Assembly: GCA_964429385.1 (NCBI GenBank)
Contig: CAYSBR010000012.1
Location: 1 to 64,000, forward strand
DNA: 64,000 nt
DNA from: UBA2377 sp964429385
GTDB taxonomy: Bacteria; Verrucomicrobiota; Verrucomicrobiia; Opitutales; Opitutaceae
Reading direction: 5' to 3'
In this document: positions 1 through 6,996 of the stretch, piece after piece
Layout of the letters: every line of letters starts with the position of its first letter
Position numbering within the stretch: the first letter of the stretch is position 1
The notes under the pieces: model-generated
The model's database searches: none
What the model saw: only the letters and a program-made list of their open reading frames with translations
Told to the model about the DNA's origin: nothing
Position numbers and translations under genes: made by a program

Positions 1-1
1 G

Positions 2-217
2 CGCGGCAGCCATGGTGGCGCGGATCCGAAGATCATCGCCGAATTTCTCCGCTATGTGCGCGAAGGCGGCCAGACCGACACGTCCCCGCTTGCCGCGCGG
101 GAAAGCATTGCTGCCGGCTGCGCGGCGACCGATTCGCTGCGCTATGGGGGCCGCCCGCTCAAGGTGGCGGCGCCCGCGGCGGCAATCACCCGGTGGTTTG
201 AGCAGGGCGGTGCCTGA
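2..217 (+). CDS. Gfo/Idh/MocA-family oxidoreductase, C-terminal fragment cut by the window edge
   Basis: The open frame runs in from the left edge and stops at 215-217, giving the last 71 residues of a protein. The residues HGGADPKIIAEFL, followed by TSPLAARESIAAG and a final RPLKV, match the usual C-terminus of Gfo/Idh/MocA NAD(P)-dependent sugar or inositol dehydrogenases (HGG.DP...FL ... TSP..A..S...). The Rossmann domain and catalytic Lys/His lie outside the window, so substrate and subfamily cannot be judged. The next gene begins 44 nt downstream on the same strand. Family assignment rests on this tail only. Confidence 0.7.
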   Translation, partial: RGSHGGADPKIIAEFLRYVREGGQTDTSPLAARESIAAGCAATDSLRYGGRPLKVAAPAAAITRWFEQGGA

Positions 218-261
218 TTTCGCTGCATTGCCTGCGCCGCCGGCGCCGGTAAATTGATGTC

Positions 262-1347
262 ATGGCCACGGACGATCCCTTAATCGCACCGACCCCGCGC
301 AAGCCCAGTCTGCCGGTGAGCGATGGCCTGCGCGGTTATCTCACCCGCTACCGGCGCGAGCGCGAATTGCCCATCACCTACGGCCGCCTGCGGAATTTCC
401 AGGAGGCCATCCCGCTGACCGACGCCACCGGACGGCCCACGCTGTGGGACACGGTCATCTACCAGGCCGATGAGATGGGCGATCTGTTTGAGGGACTGAA
501 GCGCATCTACGCCCTGCTCAAGGTGGACGGCGATTTCTCCGTGATGCGTCACCTTTATGTGGATCGCGTGGATTTCTGCGGCTTCGGCAACTCGATGCCC
601 TTCCGCATCCGCGTGGTCAACGCCTACAACGACAACCAGGATTACTTCTACCTGAAGCAGGCCGATGCTTCGCGTATCTACGGGCTGGAACTCGAACACC
701 TGCTCTCCCCCAACCGGCTCAACTACCTCACCCATGGGGAGACGCTCGCCGAGGAGCACATCGCCGGCATCCCCGGCGATGTCTTCATCGAACGCTGGCT
801 CAGCAACCGCGAGTTGAAGCCCATCCGTGTCGCGAAGGAACTGGTGAAGTTCAACGAGCGCTGCTTTGTCCGCCTGCTCGGCGACATGCGCTCCTACAAC
901 TTCGTCTTCGTGATCACGCCCGACTTCGAGGAGGCGCAGGTGCGCATCCGCGCGATGGATTTCGACCAGCAGTCGTACAACGGGCGGAAGAACTTCTACC
1001 TGCCTCAGTTCTTCAAGGAGAACACGCCGCTCGTCGCCTACTGCACGAAGCACCTGCACGCGCAGACGGCGCTGCAATACCAGCGCGAGGAGCAGACGCT
1101 GATGCTGCAGCGCGCCGAACTCGCCGCCGTGCGCCTCGGCCACCTGCTGCAGCAGATGGCGCAGGATCCGCTCGCGCCAGAGGAGAAAGTGCACGCGCTG
1201 CGCGAGAATCTCGCGGAGCATTACCAGCGGAAAACCTATCTCGACTGCGACTCGATGGGCGCGCTCGTGCGCGAGAATCTCGCGACACTGCGCCACGTGC
1301 TCACCGCGCACAGCGATCCCGCGAAGGCGCCGGGTGCGGTGGTGTGA
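262..1347 (+). CDS. conserved hypothetical protein, 361 aa, possibly kinase-fold
   Basis: I do not recognise the family with certainty. It is a soluble protein with no signal peptide or membrane segment. The central part contains GDMRSYNFVFVI (about residues 213-224) and then AMDFDQQSY (about 237-245). This spacing recalls the GD....N and DFD metal and catalytic motifs of HipA or aminoglycoside-kinase-like folds, but the match is weak and is only inference. The C-terminal third (about 275-345) is Leu/Ala/Glu-rich and probably helical. The frame is clean and high-GC like its neighbours. It follows the oxidoreductase by 44 nt and is followed by a hairpin at 1355-1386. Confidence 0.75.
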   Translation: MATDDPLIAPTPRKPSLPVSDGLRGYLTRYRRERELPITYGRLRNFQEAIPLTDATGRPTLWDTVIYQADEMGDLFEGLKRIYALLKVDGDFSVMRHLYVDRVDFCGFGNSMPFRIRVVNAYNDNQDYFYLKQADASRIYGLELEHLLSPNRLNYLTHGETLAEEHIAGIPGDVFIERWLSNRELKPIRVAKELVKFNERCFVRLLGDMRSYNFVFVITPDFEEAQVRIRAMDFDQQSYNGRKNFYLPQFFKENTPLVAYCTKHLHAQTALQYQREEQTLMLQRAELAAVRLGHLLQQMAQDPLAPEEKVHALRENLAEHYQRKTYLDCDSMGALVRENLATLRHVLTAHSDPAKAPGAVV

Positions 1348-1354
1348 GACCTGA

Positions 1355-1386
1355 TTTTCATCGCGCGCATTTCACGCGGATGAAAA
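1355..1386 (+). terminator. hairpin after the 361-aa gene
   Basis: TTTTCATC (1355-1362) pairs with GATGAAAA (1379-1386), extended by GCGCG/CGC next to the loop, and ATTTTCG follows. It lies 8 nt after the stop codon. It may act as a terminator or as a short copy of the host's palindromic intergenic repeats. Confidence 0.45.
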
Positions 1387-1551
1387 ATTTTCGCGCACTG
1401 TTCGGCGCAAAAGAAAATGCAAGTCATTGCTTGTTTAATGTTGCGCGTTCCATGGGTAATGATGATTTACCTGAACGTAACTCGCGCACGACGCCATAAG
1501 TCGTGGTGAGTTTCCCAAACAACCCAAAGTCAAAATACGGAGCAAAAACCG

Positions 1552-1656
1552 ATGGCTAAGAAAGCTGCCAAGAAGAAGGTCGCCGCCAAGAAACCGGCTG
1601 CCAAGAAGGTCGCTAAGAAACCTGCTGCTAAGAAGAAGGTCGCTAAGAAGAAGTAA
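1552..1656 (+). CDS. 34-aa Lys/Ala/Pro-rich histone H1-like peptide
   Basis: This very short gene encodes 34 residues made only of Met, Ala, Lys, Val and Pro, with the repeating units AAKKK-V and KKPAAKK. Such sequences resemble the C-terminal tails of histone H1 and bacterial H1-like (Hc1/AlgP type) DNA-binding proteins, so nucleoid binding is a reasonable inference. The start is supported by GGAG at 1539-1542, nine bases upstream. A 6-bp hairpin (CACGAC 1487-1492 / GTCGTG 1500-1505) lies in the leader and a good terminator follows at 1682-1714, so the gene looks monocistronic. The repeats are also repetitive at the DNA level. Free-standing H1-tail peptides of this size are easily missed by gene callers. 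Confidence 0.8.
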   Translation: MAKKAAKKKVAAKKPAAKKVAKKPAAKKKVAKKK

Positions 1657-1681
1657 GACCCTTCGCAGTTACAATAATCAT

Positions 1682-1714
1682 GAGCCGCTCCCTCTGGGGG
1701 GCGGCTCTTTTGTT
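1682..1714 (+). terminator. rho-independent terminator of the Lys-rich gene
   Basis: A 7-bp stem GAGCCGC (1682-1688) / GCGGCTC (1701-1707) with a 12-nt loop is followed directly by TTTTGTT. It lies 25 nt after the stop at 1656 and before the convergent DUF5069 gene. Confidence 0.8.
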
Positions 1715-1739
1715 GGCGTGGTGGAGGAGCTCCTCCGCG

Positions 1740-2201
1740 TCACTCAATGCGGCCTTCGTCAAACTCGATCAGATCGGTCACACTGATGATGTCTTCCGCG
1801 CGGTCGGCGCAGCCCATGGCGGTGAGCGCTTCCTTCAGAAATTCGCGGCCGCTTGGCGTCATGCCCTTTTGCACGTATTCGCGGTTCCATTTCGCCACGC
1901 GGCGATCGGCGGGCAGCAATGCCTGCAGCTTCGTCTCGATTTCCTCATCGGTGGCGGATTCGAACACGATTTTTTCCACCGCGGCGGGCTCAATGCCGAG
2001 GTGCAGGCAGAGAAAACGGTCCATGCCACGCTTGTAGTTCTTGGCGTAGCTCGGCGGCAGCGCGCCGTGTTCCTTGGCGTAGCGGCATTTTGCCAGGAAG
2101 CGCGGCAGATGCAGCAACCCTGTGGCCGCATGCGGTACATAGGCTGGGGGGAGGCAGGTCAGGACCTCGCCAGAGGAGCCGGGAATGGGTTTGGAGGGCA
2201 T
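1740..2201 (-). CDS. DUF5069-domain protein
   Basis: The 153-aa soluble product matches the DUF5069 family, small proteins of about 150 residues common in Verrucomicrobiota. Recognisable parts are PRFLAKCRYAKEHGALP near residues 33-50, NYKRGMDRFLCLHLGI at about 54-69, and the tail DIISVTDLIEFDEGR. Function is unknown. The gene faces the Lys-rich gene and ends about 26 nt from its terminator. A long inverted repeat (2337-2453) lies upstream and separates it from mgsA on the same strand. No signal peptide or metal site is visible. Confidence 0.75.
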   Translation of the reverse strand: MPSKPIPGSSGEVLTCLPPAYVPHAATGLLHLPRFLAKCRYAKEHGALPPSYAKNYKRGMDRFLCLHLGIEPAAVEKIVFESATDEEIETKLQALLPADRRVAKWNREYVQKGMTPSGREFLKEALTAMGCADRAEDIISVTDLIEFDEGRIE

Positions 2202-2336
2202 CGGAAACCGGGATTGCAGTGCAGTTTTGCCCGCGAATCACGCGAATTTGCACGGAAGTGCTCGCGCCAAGCCCCCGGGACTTTGAGGGAGGGTGCATAA
2301 TCCACGGCGGAGCGATCCCTTGGCGGAGAAGTTCGT

Positions 2337-2453
2337 TTTACAGGAGGGCGCAAAGGCCGGAGGTGGACGGCCTCGTGACTTTGGGTAAAACTTTCGATTG
2401 GAGGAGCAGGTTTTGAATCCCTTGCTCCGCGTTTCTTTGCGTCCTCCTGTAAA
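2337..2453. repeat. intergenic inverted repeat, 19-bp arms
   Basis: Arms TTTACAGGAGGGCGCAAAG (2337-2355) and its reverse complement (2435-2453) differ at one base. The inner 79 nt hold no gene. It sits between mgsA and the DUF5069 gene. The CGCAAAG motif recurs in the other palindromes of this window (50624-50732, 52842-52888). Confidence 0.8.
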
Positions 2454-2467
2454 CCCCGGTTTGTGGC

Positions 2468-2971
2468 CTACGGTGATTTCCTTGCGGGCGTAAGCGAGGG
2501 CGCAGGCTCGCTCGCTGGGATCGGCCGCGTGCGGTAAACGTCGTAGTCGGGGACAAGCCGTGTGTAGGGCAGGTCCATCAACGGTGAGGAAATGATGAAA
2601 TCGGCGGAGGCGCGGTCGCAGGCGATGGGAATATTCCAGACCACGGCCATGCGCAGCAGCGCCTTCACGTCGGGATCGTGCGGCTGCGGTTCGAGCGGAT
2701 CCCAGAAGAAGATCAGAAAATCGATTTCGTTCTCCACGATCTTGGCGCCGATCTGCTGGTCGCCGCCGAGTGGGCCGCTCTGCAGCTTGATGATGGGGAA
2801 GCTCAATTCCTTTTCCAGCATCAGTCCGGTGGTGCCGGTGGCGTAAACCTTGTGATGGGCCAGCAGGTCGCGGTTGAACTTCGCCCATTCGACGAGGTCG
2901 CGCTTCTTGTTGTCGTGCGCGACGAGCGCGATCTTCTTGTCCAACTCCATGACAATTTTCTTGTAGGCCAT
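2468..2971 (-). CDS. mgsA: methylglyoxal synthase
   Basis: The 167-aa product converts dihydroxyacetone phosphate to methylglyoxal and phosphate, a cytosolic bypass of lower glycolysis. The family signature is complete: LVAHDNKK near residue 16, ATGTTG at about 45, SGPLGGDQQIGA at about 65-76, and the conserved FFWDPLEPQPHDPDV segment (about 88-102) with the catalytic His, then CDRASADF. The final 25 or so residues (RPIPASEPAPSLTP...) extend slightly beyond the usual 150-residue core and look disordered. It is monocistronic, with intergenic repeats on both sides. Confidence 0.95.
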   Translation of the reverse strand: MAYKKIVMELDKKIALVAHDNKKRDLVEWAKFNRDLLAHHKVYATGTTGLMLEKELSFPIIKLQSGPLGGDQQIGAKIVENEIDFLIFFWDPLEPQPHDPDVKALLRMAVVWNIPIACDRASADFIISSPLMDLPYTRLVPDYDVYRTRPIPASEPAPSLTPARKSP

Positions 2972-3410
2972 GCCTCATGGTTAGCAGGAGTCGGGCCCTT
3001 TCGCCACCCGCGTAACGGAGTGACACCCGAATTTCACCACAGAGACTGTGAGAGGCGCAGAGAAGAAAGCTGGCTTTGGCCGCAGATCACGCGGATGGGC
3101 GCGGATGTAGGTCATTAGCGACGTGCGGTGGCGCGGGAAAGCTGGGCGCTTACAGCTTATGCTGACTGTCCATACATACTGAGGGATTGCCCTTAGGGGA
3201 TGGTCCGCCCTTGCTGAAGATCCCGTTGGTCCAGACGGGAAAGATGCCCTCACCCCGCCATCTCGCTTCGACCGTGTGTTGTCTCGCAGAGACCGGCGTA
3301 AGCGTTCGGCTCTCGATTTATGCATTCCGCGCTGCGGATTCAGGCCGGGTGCTTCGGTGGAAGACTTCGAGCACCGGTTGAAATCGATTATCCCAAACTC
3401 CGCAAACCCC
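2972..3410. other. gene-free stretch upstream of mgsA and left of the foreign cassette
   Basis: I see no gene here. It contains single-arm remnants of intergenic repeats (CACCACAGAGACTGTGAGAGGCGCAGAG near 3037-3064, and CGCAGATCACGCGGATGGGCGCGGAT near 3079-3104). The mgsA promoter and that of the truncated frame at 3411 presumably lie here. No tRNA or attachment-site-like sequence could be recognised. Confidence 0.5.
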
Positions 3411-3545
3411 ATGCCCACCTACAATCCCAACGAAGCCAAGGAGCTCGTGGAGACGCTGCAGAAGCAGGCGGTGGCGGCGCGGATTTATGGAGCGCTCTTC
3501 GCGATAGTTCAGGGCCCACCTTTTCCTCGCTCACGACGAGAATAG
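3411..3545 (+). pseudogene. truncated 5' end of a host-like gene at the cassette edge
   Basis: A frame opens at ATG 3411 with MPTYNPNEAKELVETLQKQ and AVAARIYGAL. It has host-like GC-rich codons and reads as an amphipathic helical N-terminus. After about residue 30 the sequence changes to low-complexity residues (GPPFPRSRRE) and stops at 3543-3545, just 16 nt before the lower-GC cassette. I interpret it as the start of a gene whose remainder was lost or displaced when the cassette arrived. No continuation is found beyond 6935. The family is not recognised. It could instead be a genuine 44-aa gene. Confidence 0.4.
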
Positions 3546-3561
3546 CTGCGAAACCTCATCT

Positions 3562-4911
3562 ATGCCCACGACTCCAGTCCAAACAATTTCGGTCATCGTT
3601 CCGAAAAACCCGTTTGTGCCTCCAGAGCTCAGCGGCGTGAAGCATTGCCTTGCTGCCCTGAACGTCGAAAAGTTAATGGAGTGGTGGCCAGGCACTCCAC
3701 ATGTTCCACACAGGAATCCCTCTAAAGTGCGGGACATTCAACGCTCTCTCGATTGGAAGCGCGTTGCACAAATAGCAGCTTATCTCTTGCAGGAAGAGAT
3801 CGTCGATGCCCCCACGTTGATAGATAAATATTTTAGGAAGATCTACTCACAGTTAGCCGACGATCCAGGCCGCATATGGCCTCCAAAAGTTCCCAGTGTC
3901 GTAGGTTTTCAACCGAGCGATTATCCCACCTTTTCGAATGTGCTATTACACGTAAATGGTGCGGTAGTTAAAAAGCTTTCTAACAGCCGAACGGCCAAAC
4001 TCGTATTTCGAGAGGATGACAATGACCTAAATTTCACCGTAATCGATGGGCAGCATCGTATCAACGGAGCGTATTTTGCTATACAGCTAAAAAAGCGAAC
4101 CCTACCTAATGCCGAATGGCAGATCCCGGCAGAAATCTTTGTCGACCTTGACAAACCAGGCTCAGCCCCGAGCCACCAAGCGCAGATTTTTATCGATGTA
4201 AATTCCAATCAGAAGAAGGTTGATAAATCACTCGTCGCAGATCTCTTTCCGACTGCACGCGGGGAACGAAAGGCATTAAACAATCTTGAGCGAGCTCAAG
4301 ACATTGGACGTAAATTGATGCTAGAGATAGGGCCTCTTAGAGGAATGATACAAATCCCTGGTATCCGATTTGGATTAAAGGACGTTGTCGCCCTTGCGAC
4401 CTTGAATTCCGCAATTGAAGAGGAGCTTGACCACTTAGACGACGCAGGGATTCAGACATTGGAGTCCCAAGCCGAATTTCTAGGTCAATGCTTAGATGCC
4501 TGGCTCGAAGCAACAGGCCGGAAAATATCAGCAGAAGATACGGAGCTTGATGCAGACAATCTGGCCTACCAAGGCCGTTTTATAGCCTCGTTCCTGAAGT
4601 TGCTTCCCGCCTGCATATACAAGATCCAAAAGGCAGATCATCCTTTCGTTTCAGATATGAGCAGGCTTCTCCTTACTGCGTGGCTGCGGAAGACTCTAGA
4701 GCGAGCAAAATTAACCAAATCAGGCTTGTTCTTGGGGAAAAAGGATATGAAAGCGAAACGCTACCTTGGAACAGGCGGTATTGCACTGTTCCGTGATACC
4801 TTGTGGGCGGCAGCCCTAGGAACCGGAAAGATTCCGCTTCGAAACCCTGAATTACTTGCCAAAAATGCTGAGAGCAATCGTACCATAGTCATAAAGGAAT
4901 TGCGCAACTAG
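3562..4911 (+). CDS. DGQHR-domain (DndB-like) protein
   Basis: The 449-aa product carries the defining DGQHR motif at residues 162-166 (preceded by FTVI) and the accompanying FIDVNSNQKKVDKSL segment at about residues 211-225, both typical of the DndB/DGQHR family. DndB regulates DNA phosphorothioation, and other DGQHR proteins occur in DNA-modification and defence loci; the biochemical role is mostly unsettled. No membrane segment is seen. Codon use is clearly AT-richer than the flanking genes. It is the first of three tightly spaced genes (3 nt to the next), so it probably works with the unknown protein and the DNA methyltransferase. No dndA, C, D, E, F, G or H is present. Confidence 0.8.
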   Translation: MPTTPVQTISVIVPKNPFVPPELSGVKHCLAALNVEKLMEWWPGTPHVPHRNPSKVRDIQRSLDWKRVAQIAAYLLQEEIVDAPTLIDKYFRKIYSQLADDPGRIWPPKVPSVVGFQPSDYPTFSNVLLHVNGAVVKKLSNSRTAKLVFREDDNDLNFTVIDGQHRINGAYFAIQLKKRTLPNAEWQIPAEIFVDLDKPGSAPSHQAQIFIDVNSNQKKVDKSLVADLFPTARGERKALNNLERAQDIGRKLMLEIGPLRGMIQIPGIRFGLKDVVALATLNSAIEEELDHLDDAGIQTLESQAEFLGQCLDAWLEATGRKISAEDTELDADNLAYQGRFIASFLKLLPACIYKIQKADHPFVSDMSRLLLTAWLRKTLERAKLTKSGLFLGKKDMKAKRYLGTGGIALFRDTLWAAALGTGKIPLRNPELLAKNAESNRTIVIKELRN

Positions 4912-4914
4912 CCC

Positions 4915-5775
4915 ATGAGTTTACCTGCTGAGTTTGTCCAACACGTAGAGATTCTTTTCGCCCCACTGGCGAGGCCCGCCGCAGCCAAATACTTGCCTAG
5001 AATCTCAGCCCTGTCCTCACGACTTGAGGAACACTTGGAAAGGGTGTCGCTATCGGCAGCGGCTCAACCATCGGTAAACTTGGTCCCCGCAGATACAGCT
5101 ATGTTCGCTACGGCTGCGGTAGAAATATGGCAGCGCGCGGTTCATAGCTATCTCATCTCGGCCTCATTAACCGAGGCAAGTCCACTTTGGGCAAGTGTTA
5201 GCGGATATTATTCGAGTCACTATTCCGTCCGTGCTATGGCCCACTTACTAGGCTGCTTCCATCTGTATTCTAAAAAGAAAATAGCCAGGCTTAAGACAGG
5301 AGTACAGAGGCATGTATGCATATTTGACAAGAAAAGTGGCGACGACCGAGAGCATAAAGCCTATTGGAAACTCGTTAAAGAATCGGGTCCATTTAAAGGC
5401 GACCCACTGTTTACTTTTAACGAGTCCAATACGGAGCCTTCAGATGTTGCTCATCGAGATCGGGCTAACTATGCTGACCACATCGGTAGTTTTCCAAATT
5501 TTAAACCATTAAACGAATCCAACTTGAAGGCCCGTTTAAAACAAATTTCGCAAATTAAATTTGATGTCCCCCCAATACCAAAGCGAAGCAAGTATCCTGA
5601 CATTAATGCTGTTCAAGTCGTGGCCTACCACAGACTAGTGAAGTTCCGAACCGCCCTAGATGAAGTCTTAGCTACGCGAAATCCGTTTTGGAATAGACAT
5701 AGAAACCCAACGTGGGCTGGTGTCATCAATTTCCAATTGGCAGAACAAGGCGGTATTTCAGCATTCGCAAATTGA
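4915..5775 (+). CDS. unknown protein of the DGQHR/methyltransferase cassette, 286 aa
   Basis: I do not recognise this protein. It starts 3 nt after the DGQHR gene and ends 2 nt before the methyltransferase start, so all three are almost certainly cotranscribed. The N-terminal half (about residues 1-125) looks helical, with SYLISASLTEASPLW and YYSSHYSVRAMAHLLGCF. The C-terminal half is Lys/Arg-rich and polar (FDKKSGDDREHKAYWKL, IPKRSKYPDI, NPFWNRHRNPTW). No PD-(D/E)xK, HNH, GIY-YIG or HEPN motif can be assigned with confidence, although its position where a restriction subunit would be expected makes a nuclease or effector role an open possibility. Base composition is low-GC like its partners. 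Confidence 0.75.
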   Translation: MSLPAEFVQHVEILFAPLARPAAAKYLPRISALSSRLEEHLERVSLSAAAQPSVNLVPADTAMFATAAVEIWQRAVHSYLISASLTEASPLWASVSGYYSSHYSVRAMAHLLGCFHLYSKKKIARLKTGVQRHVCIFDKKSGDDREHKAYWKLVKESGPFKGDPLFTFNESNTEPSDVAHRDRANYADHIGSFPNFKPLNESNLKARLKQISQIKFDVPPIPKRSKYPDINAVQVVAYHRLVKFRTALDEVLATRNPFWNRHRNPTWAGVINFQLAEQGGISAFAN

Positions 5776-5777
5776 CC

Positions 5778-6935
5778 ATGAAATACATGGGGTCAAAGCG
5801 ATGGATGCTCGGCAATGGGCTCGGCCATCTCTTAAAAGATGAACTTCCTCACGCGAAGCGCTTCGTTGATTTGTTCAGCGGGTCGGGCGCTGTTGTTCAA
5901 TTCGTCGCGACAAGTGGTCATCCAATTAAAATTATGGCCTATGATCTGCAGCTTTTCTGCGTGACCCTAGCTCAATCAGTAATCGGACGCAGCACTAGCC
6001 TAGACGCAGACAAGATTTGGAATGCATGGCACAAACGAGCCATTGATCAGCTTCGTAAAGAACGTCGTTTTAGCGCGGCCAACAAAGCCCTACCCACTTA
6101 CCGGCCAGGCTTTAATCAAAGATACACCAAAGAGGTCCGACAAATATGTGCTGATGAGCTTTCTCATCCCATCACTAAAGCATACGGTGGATACTATTAT
6201 AGTTACGGCCAAGCTCTCTGGTTGGATGCACTTCGCAACACAGTGCCTTCTAAAGAACCAGCCATGTCAGCTGCATTGGCTGCATTGATTCATGCCGCTA
6301 GCCAATGTGCTGCATCACCGGGGCACACCGCGCAGCCGTTCAGCCCTTCCCTCGGAGCCAAAGAATTTCTTTATGCTGCTTGGCAGCGCTCAGTCGTGGG
6401 AGCCACGAAGAACGCCTTGGTTAAAATCTGTGCTTTGCATGCACAAAAAACAGGGAAGGCCGAGGTGGGTAATGCAAACGAGGCGACCAACCAGCTTCAG
6501 AAAGGCGATCTCGTGTTTCTTGATCCGCCTTACTCAGGGGTTCACTATAGCCGGTTCTATCATGTGCTAGAGACAATCGCTCACGGAGAATGTGGAGCTG
6601 TCTCTGGCGCTGGTCGCTACCCTCCTCCAGCGGAGCGCCCTCGATCCAGCTATAGTGTTACTTCTGAAGCAACTGCTGCTCTCGAGGACCTGCTAATGAA
6701 AATTGCAGACAAGGAAGCCAAAGCTATTCTTACTTTCCCTCAGCGCAAATGCTCCAACGGACTTTCAGGTAAGGTTGTTCACGAAACCGCCGCGAAATAC
6801 TTCAAAGTTGATTCAACGTTTAAGCGGAGCCGATTCAGCACGCTGGGCGGAACCATAAATGAGGAAGGTAAGGGTTATGGTCGTGCAGCTCGCCAGAAGA
6901 CCCACGAGTATATTTTCACTCTCACTCCACGTTAG
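5778..6935 (+). CDS. D12-class DNA N6-adenine methyltransferase
   Basis: The 385-aa product begins MKYMGSKRWML, the usual N-terminus of D12 (Dam-like) adenine methyltransferases. Motif I is FVDLFSGSG (29-37) and the catalytic motif IV is DPPY at 249-252, followed by SGVHYSRFYHVLETIA. The long region between them (about 60-245), with GGYYYSYGQALW, would hold the target-recognition part. It transfers methyl from S-adenosylmethionine to adenine in DNA; the target sequence cannot be predicted. An upstream in-frame ATG at 5712 lies inside the preceding gene, so 5778, right after that gene's stop, is preferred. It ends the low-GC cassette and is followed by an inverted repeat shared with the convergent gltD. 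Confidence 0.88.
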   Translation: MKYMGSKRWMLGNGLGHLLKDELPHAKRFVDLFSGSGAVVQFVATSGHPIKIMAYDLQLFCVTLAQSVIGRSTSLDADKIWNAWHKRAIDQLRKERRFSAANKALPTYRPGFNQRYTKEVRQICADELSHPITKAYGGYYYSYGQALWLDALRNTVPSKEPAMSAALAALIHAASQCAASPGHTAQPFSPSLGAKEFLYAAWQRSVVGATKNALVKICALHAQKTGKAEVGNANEATNQLQKGDLVFLDPPYSGVHYSRFYHVLETIAHGECGAVSGAGRYPPPAERPRSSYSVTSEATAALEDLLMKIADKEAKAILTFPQRKCSNGLSGKVVHETAAKYFKVDSTFKRSRFSTLGGTINEEGKGYGRAARQKTHEYIFTLTPR

Positions 6936-6945
6936 AGGATAATCA

Positions 6946-6969
6946 AAGGCGCCCGGGATAGAGCGCCTT
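6946..6969 (-). terminator. terminator between the methyltransferase and gltD
   Basis: Stem AAGGCGC (6946-6952) / GCGCCTT (6963-6969) with a 10-nt loop lies between convergent genes. Reading minus, TTTGATT follows the stem; reading plus, GGTTTGT follows. It probably serves gltBD and may work in both directions. Confidence 0.6.
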
Positions 6970-6996
6970 GGTTTGTGAGGGCAACTTAACGAGCGA

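Noticed and set aside
3126..3410. Integration site (tRNA 3' end or direct repeats) for the low-GC cassette
   Set aside because: No tRNA-like sequence and no matching direct repeat near 6940-6996 could be identified by eye.
3562..4911. Link of the DGQHR gene to the dpd 7-deazaguanine-in-DNA system, since queC and queE are in the window
   Set aside because: The que genes lie about 45 kb away in a tRNA-type operon, and no dpdA (tgt-like) or other dpd gene is seen next to the DGQHR gene.
4915..5775. HEPN ribonuclease motif in the unknown cassette protein
   Set aside because: The SVRAMAH stretch has R-x3-H rather than the expected R-x4-6-H pattern and the surrounding helices cannot be matched by eye.
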